Positions 57,066 to 64,000 of a DNA stretch of 64,000 bases are shown piece after piece. The first letter of the stretch is position 1. Each line of letters starts with the position of its first letter. The position numbers were made by a program, and so were the translations under genes. Under the pieces are notes generated by a model. The model searched no databases, had not been told where the DNA came from, and was given only the letters and a program-made list of their open reading frames with translations. The DNA is from Pseudoalteromonas atlantica (GTDB lineage Bacteria; Pseudomonadota; Gammaproteobacteria; Enterobacterales; Alteromonadaceae), in the NCBI GenBank assembly GCA_007988745.1, contig BJUT01000010.1, positions 29,897 through 93,896 on the forward strand, in the 5' to 3' direction.

Positions 57066-57908
57066 ATGAGCCTGAAAATTATTGACCCCCACGTGCATTT
57101 TTTTAACCTTGCCGAGGGGCAATATACTTGGCTGCAAGGCGAAAACCCACCAGCATGGCCAAATTTAGAGTTAATAAAACAACCTATTAGCGAAAAAGAG
57201 CTACTAGAGAGCAGCGACTTTACCCTCGCCGGCATAGTACATGTAGAGGCTGGTTTTGATAACAACGCCCCCATTAACGAACTTAATTGGCTAACGGCGC
57301 ATTTAAAAAAGCTTCCCTTTAAAGCCATTAGTTACGCTCAGTTAGATTGCGCACCAGTGCAATTTGCAAAAGCAATAAACGCCCTTGCCCACCCCCATTT
57401 AATAGGCATACGGGATATCACCGAAGGCGCAAACGCACAGCGATTATTAAACCCAGTGTGCTTTAGTAATTTGCAAACCCTTTGCCAGCAAGGGCTGCAT
57501 TATGAAGCCCAGTTTGAGCTTGAAAATACTGCAATAGCCGCTCAGCTTGCTCGTTACGCTAAGGCGCTGCCTCAGCTAAAAATAATAATAAACCATAGCG
57601 GCCTACCTAATAATATTAATAACTGGCAGCAAAGCATTCGCATGCTAAGTGCGCACAATAATATAGCGATTAAGTTTTCAGGTTTTGAGCTTTTAGCGTT
57701 GAATTTACAACAGCAACAAGATTGTTTTGAAACTATGTTCTCGTACTTTGGTGAGCAGCGCATTATGTTTGCGAGTAACTTTCCGGTTTGCCAAATTAAC
57801 GCAAGCTATAATGATGTTTGGCATAGCCATCAAGCTTTGTGTAAAACAAATAAAATATGGCACAACCTTAGCTACGCAAATGCTAAGCATTTTTATAACA
57901 TACCCTAG
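57066..57908 (+). CDS. Amidohydrolase-family (COG3618-like) lactonase candidate
   Basis: A 280-residue TIM-barrel metal hydrolase of the amidohydrolase-2 type. It has HxH motif at the end of strand 1 (DPHVHFF), IGIRDITEGAN, a conserved His in INHSGLPN, and FASNFPV where many members have FGSDWP, so the classical Asp is Asn here, as in some subfamilies. Relatives hydrolyse sugar lactones (fucono-, rhamnonolactone) or decarboxylate. The start is ATG 57066 or 57060; no strong ribosome site, consistent with coupling to the SDR gene. Confidence 0.85.
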   Translation: MSLKIIDPHVHFFNLAEGQYTWLQGENPPAWPNLELIKQPISEKELLESSDFTLAGIVHVEAGFDNNAPINELNWLTAHLKKLPFKAISYAQLDCAPVQFAKAINALAHPHLIGIRDITEGANAQRLLNPVCFSNLQTLCQQGLHYEAQFELENTAIAAQLARYAKALPQLKIIINHSGLPNNINNWQQSIRMLSAHNNIAIKFSGFELLALNLQQQQDCFETMFSYFGEQRIMFASNFPVCQINASYNDVWHSHQALCKTNKIWHNLSYANAKHFYNIP

Positions 57909-57948
57909 ATAAGCTATATTAAATTTAACCACTTACGTAAATGCGGCA

Positions 57949-58326
57949 ATGATTATGACATTACATTCGCAAATATCAGCCCTTGGCATTTTAACTATTT
58001 TAAGTGGTTGCGCATCTAACACGCAGCCTACTCCTAAGCTGCATCATGCCTTACTTACCCAGCCAAATAGCCAAGCGGTAGAGCGTGTTATAGAGCGCTT
58101 AATGCATATAAAAAACGTAACGCTTGCTGACGATATCTTTATTCACACCAGTACCTTTACTCTTAAAAACACAAACCGTAGCGATATAACAGCCAATCAA
58201 CAGCTTAACTTTCCCGATCAATTTGAGTTAATGATAAACAATAATCGCTGCTATATACGCCACCTTGATAGTAAAGCCACCGCTGAGATAAAAGGCGTTA
58301 CGTGTACAATTAATCTTGCCAATTAA
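57949..58326 (+). CDS. Small hypothetical lipoprotein
   Basis: A 125-residue protein with signal peptide and lipobox LSGC (Cys about residue 21). The mature domain has two Cys (NRCYIRH, GVTCTI) that could form a disulfide. No family is recognised. Starts at 57949 and 57955 are both possible. It follows the amidohydrolase gene by about 40 bp and ends at a strong bidirectional terminator. Confidence 0.78.
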   Translation: MIMTLHSQISALGILTILSGCASNTQPTPKLHHALLTQPNSQAVERVIERLMHIKNVTLADDIFIHTSTFTLKNTNRSDITANQQLNFPDQFELMINNNRCYIRHLDSKATAEIKGVTCTINLAN

Positions 58327-58382
58327 ACCCACTAACTATTCAAATGGTATTGCTCATCGGTATTAGAGAAACACAGCTATAA

Positions 58383-58418
58383 AAAAGCCGGTAAGTGAGC
58401 TATCACTTACCGGCTTTT
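58383..58418. terminator. Strong bidirectional terminator
   Basis: A 16-bp perfect stem (AAAAGCCGGTAAGTGA / TCACTTACCGGCTTTT) with a 4-nt loop between the convergent lipoprotein and enolase-superfamily genes. Confidence 0.92.
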
Positions 58419-58465
58419 ACTTTAAACAATAGTATTTAAATAACGCTCTTTAAATAAAGCTTAAA

Positions 58466-59641
58466 TTATTTAATTTCTACACGTTGCGAGCGCATAACAA
58501 TCTCATCATTTAATTCAATGCCTAAGCCTGGCTCTTCTGATACTTCAAAAAAGCCATTTTTTGGTTGTGGATCTTGTAAGCACAGCTCTCGGTTCCACTT
58601 TTTAATGGCATATGTATGATGCTCATGAATCAAAAAGTTAGGAATAGCGGTTTCTAAATGAAGCGATGCAGCTGTTGCAACTGGCCCACCACATACATGC
58701 GCCTGAATACGCACATCAAAAATATCGGCGTAGTCACATACTTTTTTAGTTTCAGTAAAGCCACCACATAAACCGATATCGGGTTGTAGTACATCAATGC
58801 TTTGATCTTCTAAATAAGGACGCACACCCCAGCGGTTGTATAAACGCTCACCGCCTGCAATTGGCACTGCCACTTTATCTGCTACTTTTGCATGTAAAGA
58901 ATGGTTTAAGTAGTTAACTGGCTCCTCGTAGTACATGCAATCAAACTCTTCGGCTATTTCACCAATTTGTATAGCAGAGGTCGCGCCAGGTAAGCTGTGG
59001 CATTCAAAAATAATATCCACTTCATCGCCAACTGCTTCACGTATAGCTTGCATACGAGCACGGTATAGCTTCATTTCAGCGCGAGAAATTATTTTAGTAC
59101 GGTCGTAATACGTATTGCCGTCTTTATCGTATTGGATAGGGTCAACTTTTACTGCATCATAACCTTCGCCAATCGCTTTTAACGCCGCTTCTGCGTATTC
59201 TTGCGGTTGTACTAACGCTTTAAATTCGCTGTCCCAATCAAACTGTAGCTGCGATGCATAAGTACGTAGCTTATCGTTTACTTTGCCGCCCAGTAATTGG
59301 TATACCGGTAAACCAAGTGCTTTACCTTTTATATCCCAAAGTGCTGTGTCTATGGCGCTCATTGCTGCATAAACAACAGGGCCGCCACCTAAACCCCAAA
59401 AGCTTTCGCGTAACATACGCGACCATAACTTTTCGGTTTGAAATGGGTCGTGCCCAATTAAAAAAGCATCAGCCATTTCTTTTATCATTGCTGCTGCTGC
59501 GCTGTGGCCTAAATCGTAAGCCAAACCAGCCTCACCTACACCACTAATACCTTCATCGGTATGAATACGTACAAAAACCGGCGTCCAGGCTGGACGCTCT
59601 GGGCAATGAATATCAAATACTTCTACGCGATTTACTTTCAT
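58466..59641 (-). CDS. Enolase-superfamily sugar-acid dehydratase (mandelate racemase/RspA-like group)
   Basis: A 391-residue enzyme of the mandelate racemase / D-galactonate dehydratase family. It has an N-terminal capping domain with WTPVFVRIHTDEGISGVGE and FLIGHDPFQTEKLWSRM. The barrel carries metal ligands in IIFECHS (Glu), YYEEPVN (Glu) and IAGGERL (Glu), a KVDP motif at the second strand, and the His in IQAHVCGGPVATAASLH. Such enzymes dehydrate sugar acids to 2-keto-3-deoxy acids, though some (RspA) have weak or unknown activity. The substrate is unknown. It starts 25 bp downstream of a class II aldolase gene, with which it forms an operon. Confidence 0.93.
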   Translation of the reverse strand: MKVNRVEVFDIHCPERPAWTPVFVRIHTDEGISGVGEAGLAYDLGHSAAAAMIKEMADAFLIGHDPFQTEKLWSRMLRESFWGLGGGPVVYAAMSAIDTALWDIKGKALGLPVYQLLGGKVNDKLRTYASQLQFDWDSEFKALVQPQEYAEAALKAIGEGYDAVKVDPIQYDKDGNTYYDRTKIISRAEMKLYRARMQAIREAVGDEVDIIFECHSLPGATSAIQIGEIAEEFDCMYYEEPVNYLNHSLHAKVADKVAVPIAGGERLYNRWGVRPYLEDQSIDVLQPDIGLCGGFTETKKVCDYADIFDVRIQAHVCGGPVATAASLHLETAIPNFLIHEHHTYAIKKWNRELCLQDPQPKNGFFEVSEEPGLGIELNDEIVMRSQRVEIK

Positions 59642-59666
59642 TAAAATTCCTTATTAGCCACGCAGG

Positions 59667-60434
59667 CTATTGTGCAAAACTGGGATCAAGTCGGTACGCT
59701 TTTCGTAACATGGCAGGCCACGCTAATTGCCCACCTGTGCTGCCGCTATGTACCACATTAGCTTGGTTATAAATATTGTCGATAATTGGCTGCGGCACCG
59801 GAATAACCTCTTGTGAGCTGGCTTGTAATGCAAGCTGAATTTCGCAGGCACGTTGCAAGTCATAAAAACGCATAAAGGCATCGCCTACGGTTGGGCCTAC
59901 GGTTAAGCCACCATGATTTACCAATAGCATATGATTGGTATTGCCTAAATCATCTTGTAATACTTTGCGCTCGTCATCATTTACAGCCAGCCCTTCATAG
60001 CCATGGTACGACAGCGAAGGGAGCGAAAACATAGAGTATTGGCTTAGTGGCAATAGGCCATTTTTTTGTGTAGCAACGGCAATGGTTTCTTTTGTATGTA
60101 AGTGAATAACGCAATGAGCATCTTCACGCACTTCGTGAATTGCGCTATGAATAGTAAAACCTGCCGGGTTAATGCTAAAGGGGGTGTCGTCAATAATATT
60201 GCCGTGCAAATCAACCTTTACTAGGTTTGATGCAGTTACTTCGTCAAACGTTAAGCCAAACGCATTTACAAGGTAGTGATCAGTGCCAGGTAAACGTGCC
60301 GATAAATGCGTGTATATTAAATCCCCCCAACGAAAATGCTCTACTAATCGGTAGCAAGCAGCTAAATCTACGCGCAATTGCCACTCTTGCTCCGACACTT
60401 TATTTTTTAAATCTAGTTGGGGTAAATCAATCAT
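59667..60434 (-). CDS. Class II aldolase/adducin family protein
   Basis: A 255-residue zinc aldolase of the FucA/AraD/adducin type. It has WGDLIYTHLSARLPG, the metal His pair in VIHLHTKETIA (H-x-H) and the third His in LVNHGGLTVG. Typical members cleave ketose-phosphates, but here an acid aldolase or epimerase role on a keto-deoxy acid is possible from its operon with the enolase-family dehydratase. The start at 60434 is supported by AAAGG 6 bp upstream; an earlier in-frame start lacks one. Confidence 0.9.
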   Translation of the reverse strand: MIDLPQLDLKNKVSEQEWQLRVDLAACYRLVEHFRWGDLIYTHLSARLPGTDHYLVNAFGLTFDEVTASNLVKVDLHGNIIDDTPFSINPAGFTIHSAIHEVREDAHCVIHLHTKETIAVATQKNGLLPLSQYSMFSLPSLSYHGYEGLAVNDDERKVLQDDLGNTNHMLLVNHGGLTVGPTVGDAFMRFYDLQRACEIQLALQASSQEVIPVPQPIIDNIYNQANVVHSGSTGGQLAWPAMLRKAYRLDPSFAQ

Positions 60435-60524
60435 AATCAGCCTTTTAAAATACGTACAACAACTCAAGTACGAATAGATGTTTAGAAGTCTAAAGCAGTA
60501 TTAATTTTATAGCAAACACAAACA

Positions 60525-60552
60525 AAACAGCCACACAATTGTGTGGCTGTTT
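60525..60552 (-). terminator. Terminator of the cytochrome c gene
   Basis: The perfect 28-bp palindrome AAACAGCCACACAA / TTGTGTGGCTGTTT. On the minus strand it is followed by TGTTTGTG. It separates the cytochrome gene from the aldolase gene. Confidence 0.85.
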
Positions 60553-60600
60553 ACGCTGCGCTTTAATTTAAAACGATAATACGTTTTTAAACGCGGTGCT

Positions 60601-60924
60601 TTATTTTACCTTTGAAAGGTAGTCAGCAATTGCTTCAAACTCTTCGTCCGTTACCGTTGCAACCATTGCTTTCATTGCGGCAGTCATACCATTGCTACGC
60701 GCGCCCGATTTAATATCTTTCATTTGGGCCACTAAATAGTCTTTGTTTTGACCATTAATTTTAGGGTATGCGCCCATAATAGGTGCCTTACCTTCTGCAC
60801 CGTGACATGTTTGACACATTTTTTGGGTGTAAAGGGCTTCGCCATCAGCAGCGGCGGCGTTAAACGAAAAACTTGCGGCTAAACTAATACCCGCGCCTAC
60901 TATTAGTGCTTTCATCTTGCTCAT
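60601..60924 (-). CDS. Periplasmic cytochrome c, c5/c553-like
   Basis: A 107-residue protein with a signal peptide (about 1-25, ending AAA) and a single heme c site CQTCH, with axial Met likely in the C-terminal TAAMKAMVATVTDEEF region. Class I cytochromes of this kind carry electrons to oxidases or other reductases. The start at 60924 follows AAGAAGAG; a GTG 9 bp earlier is less suitable. Expressed alone, no oxidase nearby. Confidence 0.93.
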   Translation of the reverse strand: MSKMKALIVGAGISLAASFSFNAAAADGEALYTQKMCQTCHGAEGKAPIMGAYPKINGQNKDYLVAQMKDIKSGARSNGMTAAMKAMVATVTDEEFEAIADYLSKVK

Positions 60925-61084
60925 TATATTCACTCTTCTTTTTGACGGTTAGAAAATAGTCTATTGATTGTAGTAAACAATCTAGTAAAAAGCATACGTA
61001 TCAATTTACGTTAGGCGATCAAACAAACATGACTACGTTTTCAGCCATTGTTGTTAACTTTAGCAAACAATACTGAACAGACAC

Positions 61085-61624
61085 TTACCATACTAAATCA
61101 TCTGGTACTTCAAAGTCTGCATATGGGTCGTCTTCATCTTTTGGTTTGTTTTCAGGTTCAACATGAAAAACAATGTACTTTTCATCAACTTCTGCGACTT
61201 TACGCGCCGGCTCATCATCGAGTACGTAAAACTGCCCTTCCAGTACACAAATAGCTAAACGACCACCCGATAACGCTTTTTGGGTTTTCTCGTTTACGTC
61301 TATCCCTTTTACTTTGTTATCGTAGGTAAAATTAAAGGTACGCTCACCGCGGATAGAGTCTTGGTTATGGTGCTCAAGTATTTGCTTAACACGAGCAACT
61401 TGCTCACGTTGCTTAAGCTCTTCTTGGCGCGACTGGTTAAGTTCTTCAGCCTTTTTTTGCTGCTCTAATTTAGTTTGCTGTATGTGCTTTTGCAGATCGC
61501 TTGGGTTACTGGTAGCCCCTTTTTTTTGCTTTTTTTGTTGCTTACGTTTTTCTGACTTAGCAACTTTAGCTTTGTGCGATGTTGTTAACCCTGCTTGCAG
61601 CAATTGGTCTTGTAATGAACCCAT
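61085..61624 (-). CDS. yaiL: DUF2058 family protein (YaiL-like)
   Basis: A 179-residue cytoplasmic protein with a very basic N-terminal third (KVAKSEKRKQQKKQKKG), a charged coiled-coil middle and a beta-rich C-terminal part (RLAICVLEGQFYVLDDEPA). It matches the DUF2058/YaiL family of nucleoprotein-like proteins of unknown function. The basic segment may bind RNA or DNA. It is monocistronic and divergent from an MFS gene. Confidence 0.9.
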   Translation of the reverse strand: MGSLQDQLLQAGLTTSHKAKVAKSEKRKQQKKQKKGATSNPSDLQKHIQQTKLEQQKKAEELNQSRQEELKQREQVARVKQILEHHNQDSIRGERTFNFTYDNKVKGIDVNEKTQKALSGGRLAICVLEGQFYVLDDEPARKVAEVDEKYIVFHVEPENKPKDEDDPYADFEVPDDLVW

Positions 61625-61823
61625 GGCTTTGTTCCACTAAAAACTTATATTAGGTTTATTTTAATCACCAACGAGTACAAATAACAGTGCTATTAGCATT
61701 AATCTAGCAAAGGGCTGAATATACACTTTGATTTAGCGCAATTGTTAATGATTTAACCTATGAAATATAAGCCATTTTTCATATACTTTGGCTAAATTAT
61801 CAGCTTACGTTTTAAGCCTTACA

Positions 61824-62969
61824 ATGCGTTTTGCTCATTTACTTATTTGCTCGGTGTTTATATTTTTTGTGCTGTACGCACCTCAGCCTTTATTGAGCTT
61901 ATTTGCTAGCGAATTTAACGTCTCCCCTACGCTTGCTGGCAGCTTAATGAGCGTAACCATGCTGCCTTTAGCAATTGCACCTTTGGTTTATGGGCTATTT
62001 TTAGCCAAGCAAAACCCGTTTATTATTTTACGTATTGCTATGTTTATTTTAGGAGTGAGCTGCATACTGTTTACAGTAGCGCCAAGTTTTGAGCTATTAC
62101 TTTTGGTGCGTTTTATACAAGGCTTAACCTTACCTGCCGCGCTTACCGCGATGACAAGCTTTATTGGTATACGTTACAGCGCAGATGCCTTACAAAAAAA
62201 TATGACCTTATACATAGGCAGTACCATAGCTGGCGGCTACTTTGGCCGAGTATTAGCCGCTTTATTTAGTGATTTATGGTATTGGCAAAGTTTTTATTAT
62301 GTTATTTCGATTGTGCTTATTGGCCTGGCTATAAGTATAAAGCCCACGGGCTTTGTGGTATCTAATCAGTCAGCACTTACGCCGTTAACGTATATTAAGC
62401 AGCTAAAAGATGCGGCAGTACTAAAATTGTATTGTGCCGTTTTTTGTATGTTTTTTTGCTTTGCAGCCTTATTAAATTACCTACCATTTATTTTGCAAAA
62501 CACCTTTTTAATTACAAACACACGCGATATTGGCTTAGTGTACAGCGGCTACTTAATCGGTGCTTTAGCATCTATTGCAACACCTTGGCTTGCTAAAAAA
62601 GTGCCTTCAGCTTGGCATTTACTTGCTGCGGTTTTTATCGTGTATAACTTAAGCATTGTATTACTTATAAGCCAGCAACTGAGTGTGTTTTTAATCGCGT
62701 TTACGTTATTTTGTGCTGCTATGTTTGTTATACACTCAAGCGCTGCTCCACTTGTTAACAAGATTAGCAAAGCGCCTGCAAGTGTAACAAATGGCGGGTA
62801 TGTATCGTTTTATTATAGTGGCGGGGCGTTGGGCTCGTTATTGCCAGGTATTGTTTATCAACACTCAGGGCAAACTGCATTTATGCTTTGCTTACTGAGT
62901 GTGTGTTTTATTGGTTTAGTCTTAGTAACATTAGGCTATCGAGAAGGTAAAAACATTACCCGAGGCTGA
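61824..62969 (+). CDS. MFS transporter, YnfM-like
   Basis: A 381-residue major facilitator with twelve hydrophobic segments. Start FVLYAPQPLLSLFASEFNVS, then LAIAPLVYGLFLAK and a loop with RFIQGLTLPAALTAM. It resembles the YnfM-type drug/sugar efflux group; substrate unknown. ATG 61824 is chosen because it begins just before the first membrane segment; a TTG 36 bp earlier is possible. Its 3' end overlaps the convergent YbaK-like gene by 34 bp. Confidence 0.9.
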   Translation: MRFAHLLICSVFIFFVLYAPQPLLSLFASEFNVSPTLAGSLMSVTMLPLAIAPLVYGLFLAKQNPFIILRIAMFILGVSCILFTVAPSFELLLLVRFIQGLTLPAALTAMTSFIGIRYSADALQKNMTLYIGSTIAGGYFGRVLAALFSDLWYWQSFYYVISIVLIGLAISIKPTGFVVSNQSALTPLTYIKQLKDAAVLKLYCAVFCMFFCFAALLNYLPFILQNTFLITNTRDIGLVYSGYLIGALASIATPWLAKKVPSAWHLLAAVFIVYNLSIVLLISQQLSVFLIAFTLFCAAMFVIHSSAAPLVNKISKAPASVTNGGYVSFYYSGGALGSLLPGIVYQHSGQTAFMLCLLSVCFIGLVLVTLGYREGKNITRG

Positions 62970-63436
62970 TGCCCTGTATGCTCAAAAAAGGTGTTTAAGT
63001 CATTTTTTGTAAGCAGCCAAGTTTGGGTGTTTTCAAACGGGTGACAATGAAACAGCTCGTTAAACCAAATATCTTGATCAAGCCACAAAGTAACATTGCT
63101 TTGTTTATCGTTTGCTAAAGCAAGCATAGACACACACCCGGGCGCCACTTTTAAATAACGTGCTAACCGCTCGCTAGAGGCAAACCCCAACCGAGAAAGT
63201 CCCTGTTGCTTAGATAGGGTTTTTAAATCGAGCTGTTTGTCGTGTGCGGTAATTACTAAAAAGTGTTTTTTGCCCTCGTTATCACGCAAAAACAAGTTTT
63301 TAAGTCGCGTACCTGGGCGCTCCACCATAAATGCATCAGCATCTAAACTGGTATGTAACGCAGGGTGTTCTATTACATCGTAATTTATACCTAATTGCGC
63401 TAACAACTGCGCAAGCTTTGCTTTATCGGCCAACAT
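62936..63436 (-). CDS. YbaK/ProX-type aminoacyl-tRNA deacylase (PrdX/ProXp-ala-like)
   Basis: A 166-residue trans-editing protein. It has YDVIEHPALHTSLDAD, GTRLKNLFLRDNEGKKHFLV with the conserved Lys, and the GCVSMLALANDK / VTLWLDQDIW strand region. Freestanding members hydrolyse mischarged Ala-tRNA(Pro) or similar. It overlaps the convergent MFS gene by 34 bp and is separated by 1 bp from the following lipoprotein gene. Confidence 0.92.
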   Translation of the reverse strand: MLADKAKLAQLLAQLGINYDVIEHPALHTSLDADAFMVERPGTRLKNLFLRDNEGKKHFLVITAHDKQLDLKTLSKQQGLSRLGFASSERLARYLKVAPGCVSMLALANDKQSNVTLWLDQDIWFNELFHCHPFENTQTWLLTKNDLNTFFEHTGHQPRVMFLPSR

Positions 63437-63437
63437 A

Positions 63438-63839
63438 CTACAAACAACGCCCTCTTAGCTGCACACTTAAGTCACGCCATAGCACTTGTGTAATTTCGTG
63501 TTTATTTTCACAATAGTTATTTTCACTGAGGGTTTCGTTTAAAAACCTGACGGCTTCATCCTCAAGCTTAAGTTTTAACACACTAGAGTCTTCGAAGTGT
63601 TCTTGTTCTATGTAACGTTTTACATCAGAGCGGCTCGGTCTTTTTTCGCCTCGCCCGCCGTTATTTAAGTTTATGTTACTGCGATGCTCAGCCTTTACCG
63701 ATACAACATAAGCAAATATTTTGTTACCTTGCTCATCCACGTTCTCATAAAACTGCTTGTTATTTATTTCATAAGGAGGCGCTTCATTACTTGCACACCC
63801 TGCAAGTAGCAAAGCAAGTATACAGATACTTTTTTTCAT
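63438..63839 (-). CDS. Small hypothetical lipoprotein
   Basis: A 133-residue protein with signal peptide and lipobox LLAGC (Cys about 15). The mature part is charged (EHRSNINLNNGGRGEKRPSR) with two C-terminal Cys (NNYCENKH and RGRCL). No family is recognised. The start at 63839 is chosen because it gives a normal lipoprotein signal; an in-frame start 87 bp upstream would place 29 odd residues before it. The YbaK-like gene starts 1 bp after its stop. Confidence 0.78.
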   Translation of the reverse strand: MKKSICILALLLAGCASNEAPPYEINNKQFYENVDEQGNKIFAYVVSVKAEHRSNINLNNGGRGEKRPSRSDVKRYIEQEHFEDSSVLKLKLEDEAVRFLNETLSENNYCENKHEITQVLWRDLSVQLRGRCL

Positions 63840-64000
63840 TGTTTTTGTCGTTTCGCGAGGTATTTTTCTCGAGTCTATCAAAAATAAACGATAACAGTTA
63901 AATATTGCTAAAAAATACTTGACCAAATTTATAAAAATATTTAAAGTTCACCCCGCTTGGAACTCAGCAGCCAAGTAATTACAACTATGTAATTTAGGAA

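Overview
The window looks like chromosomal DNA of a marine gammaproteobacterium of the Alteromonadales, most likely Pseudoalteromonas. This is inferred from the AT-rich composition, the queA-tgt-yajC-secD-secF block, the abundance of EAL/GGDEF and Cache chemoreceptor genes, and the character of the housekeeping proteins (SuhB, RlmJ, ZapA, Ppk, Ppx). I see no rRNA operon, prophage, insertion sequence or CRISPR array. There is one tRNA gene (CAT anticodon, probably tRNA-Ile2).

Layout, left to right. 0-4 kb: a tightly spaced five-gene minus-strand unit (CreA-like lipoprotein, unknown protein, LysE exporter, gamma-glutamylcyclotransferase-like protein, serine hydrolase). 4-9 kb: a CHMI-family isomerase, a Cache chemoreceptor, and a divergent LysR/DUF4437-cupin pair with a palindrome over the cupin promoter. 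9-10.5 kb: two unknown, translationally coupled genes lying just 3' of the tRNA gene, the most accessory-looking part of the window. 10.7-14.2 kb: small envelope/stress proteins (Pmp3-like, BON, LiaF-like), a VOC protein and suhB. 14-17 kb: an EAL-CBS-GGDEF enzyme followed by an orphan solute-binding protein. 17-22.7 kb: secF, secD, yajC, tgt, queA. 22.9-25.9 kb: a REC-REC-PAS-GGDEF-EAL protein and a small membrane protein.

From 26 to 39.5 kb nearly everything concerns phosphorus: oxyR, the Pit permease with its DUF47 partner, phoU, pstB, pstA, pstC with a clear Pho box, then gcvR, ppk and ppx. PstC and PstA both carry very large periplasmic insertions and no pstS is adjacent. 40.5-47 kb is a copper/silver efflux block, cusCBA with a CusF-like domain fused to CusB, next to a Met/Cys/His-rich exported protein and a MITE-like element. 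47-50 kb holds a PqiA-like protein, an EAL-HDOD protein and a second orphan solute-binding protein. 50-56 kb has PhnA, a META lipoprotein, rlmJ, the TIGR02449-zapA pair, a metallo-hydrolase, an MltD-like transglycosylase and an FKBP isomerase.

56-60.5 kb groups an SDR dehydrogenase, an amidohydrolase/lactonase, an enolase-superfamily dehydratase and a class II aldolase. In principle these supply the steps of a non-phosphorylating sugar-acid pathway whose substrate I cannot name. 60.6-64 kb finishes with a cytochrome c5-like protein, DUF2058, an MFS exporter, a YbaK-type deacylase and a small lipoprotein.

The most interesting candidates are: the tRNA-linked two-gene cassette, the enlarged PstC/PstA ectodomains, the sugar-acid gene cluster, the pairing of orphan periplasmic binding proteins with c-di-GMP-type genes, the CusB-CusF fusion that has lost metal ligands, and several palindromes and MITE-like repeats.
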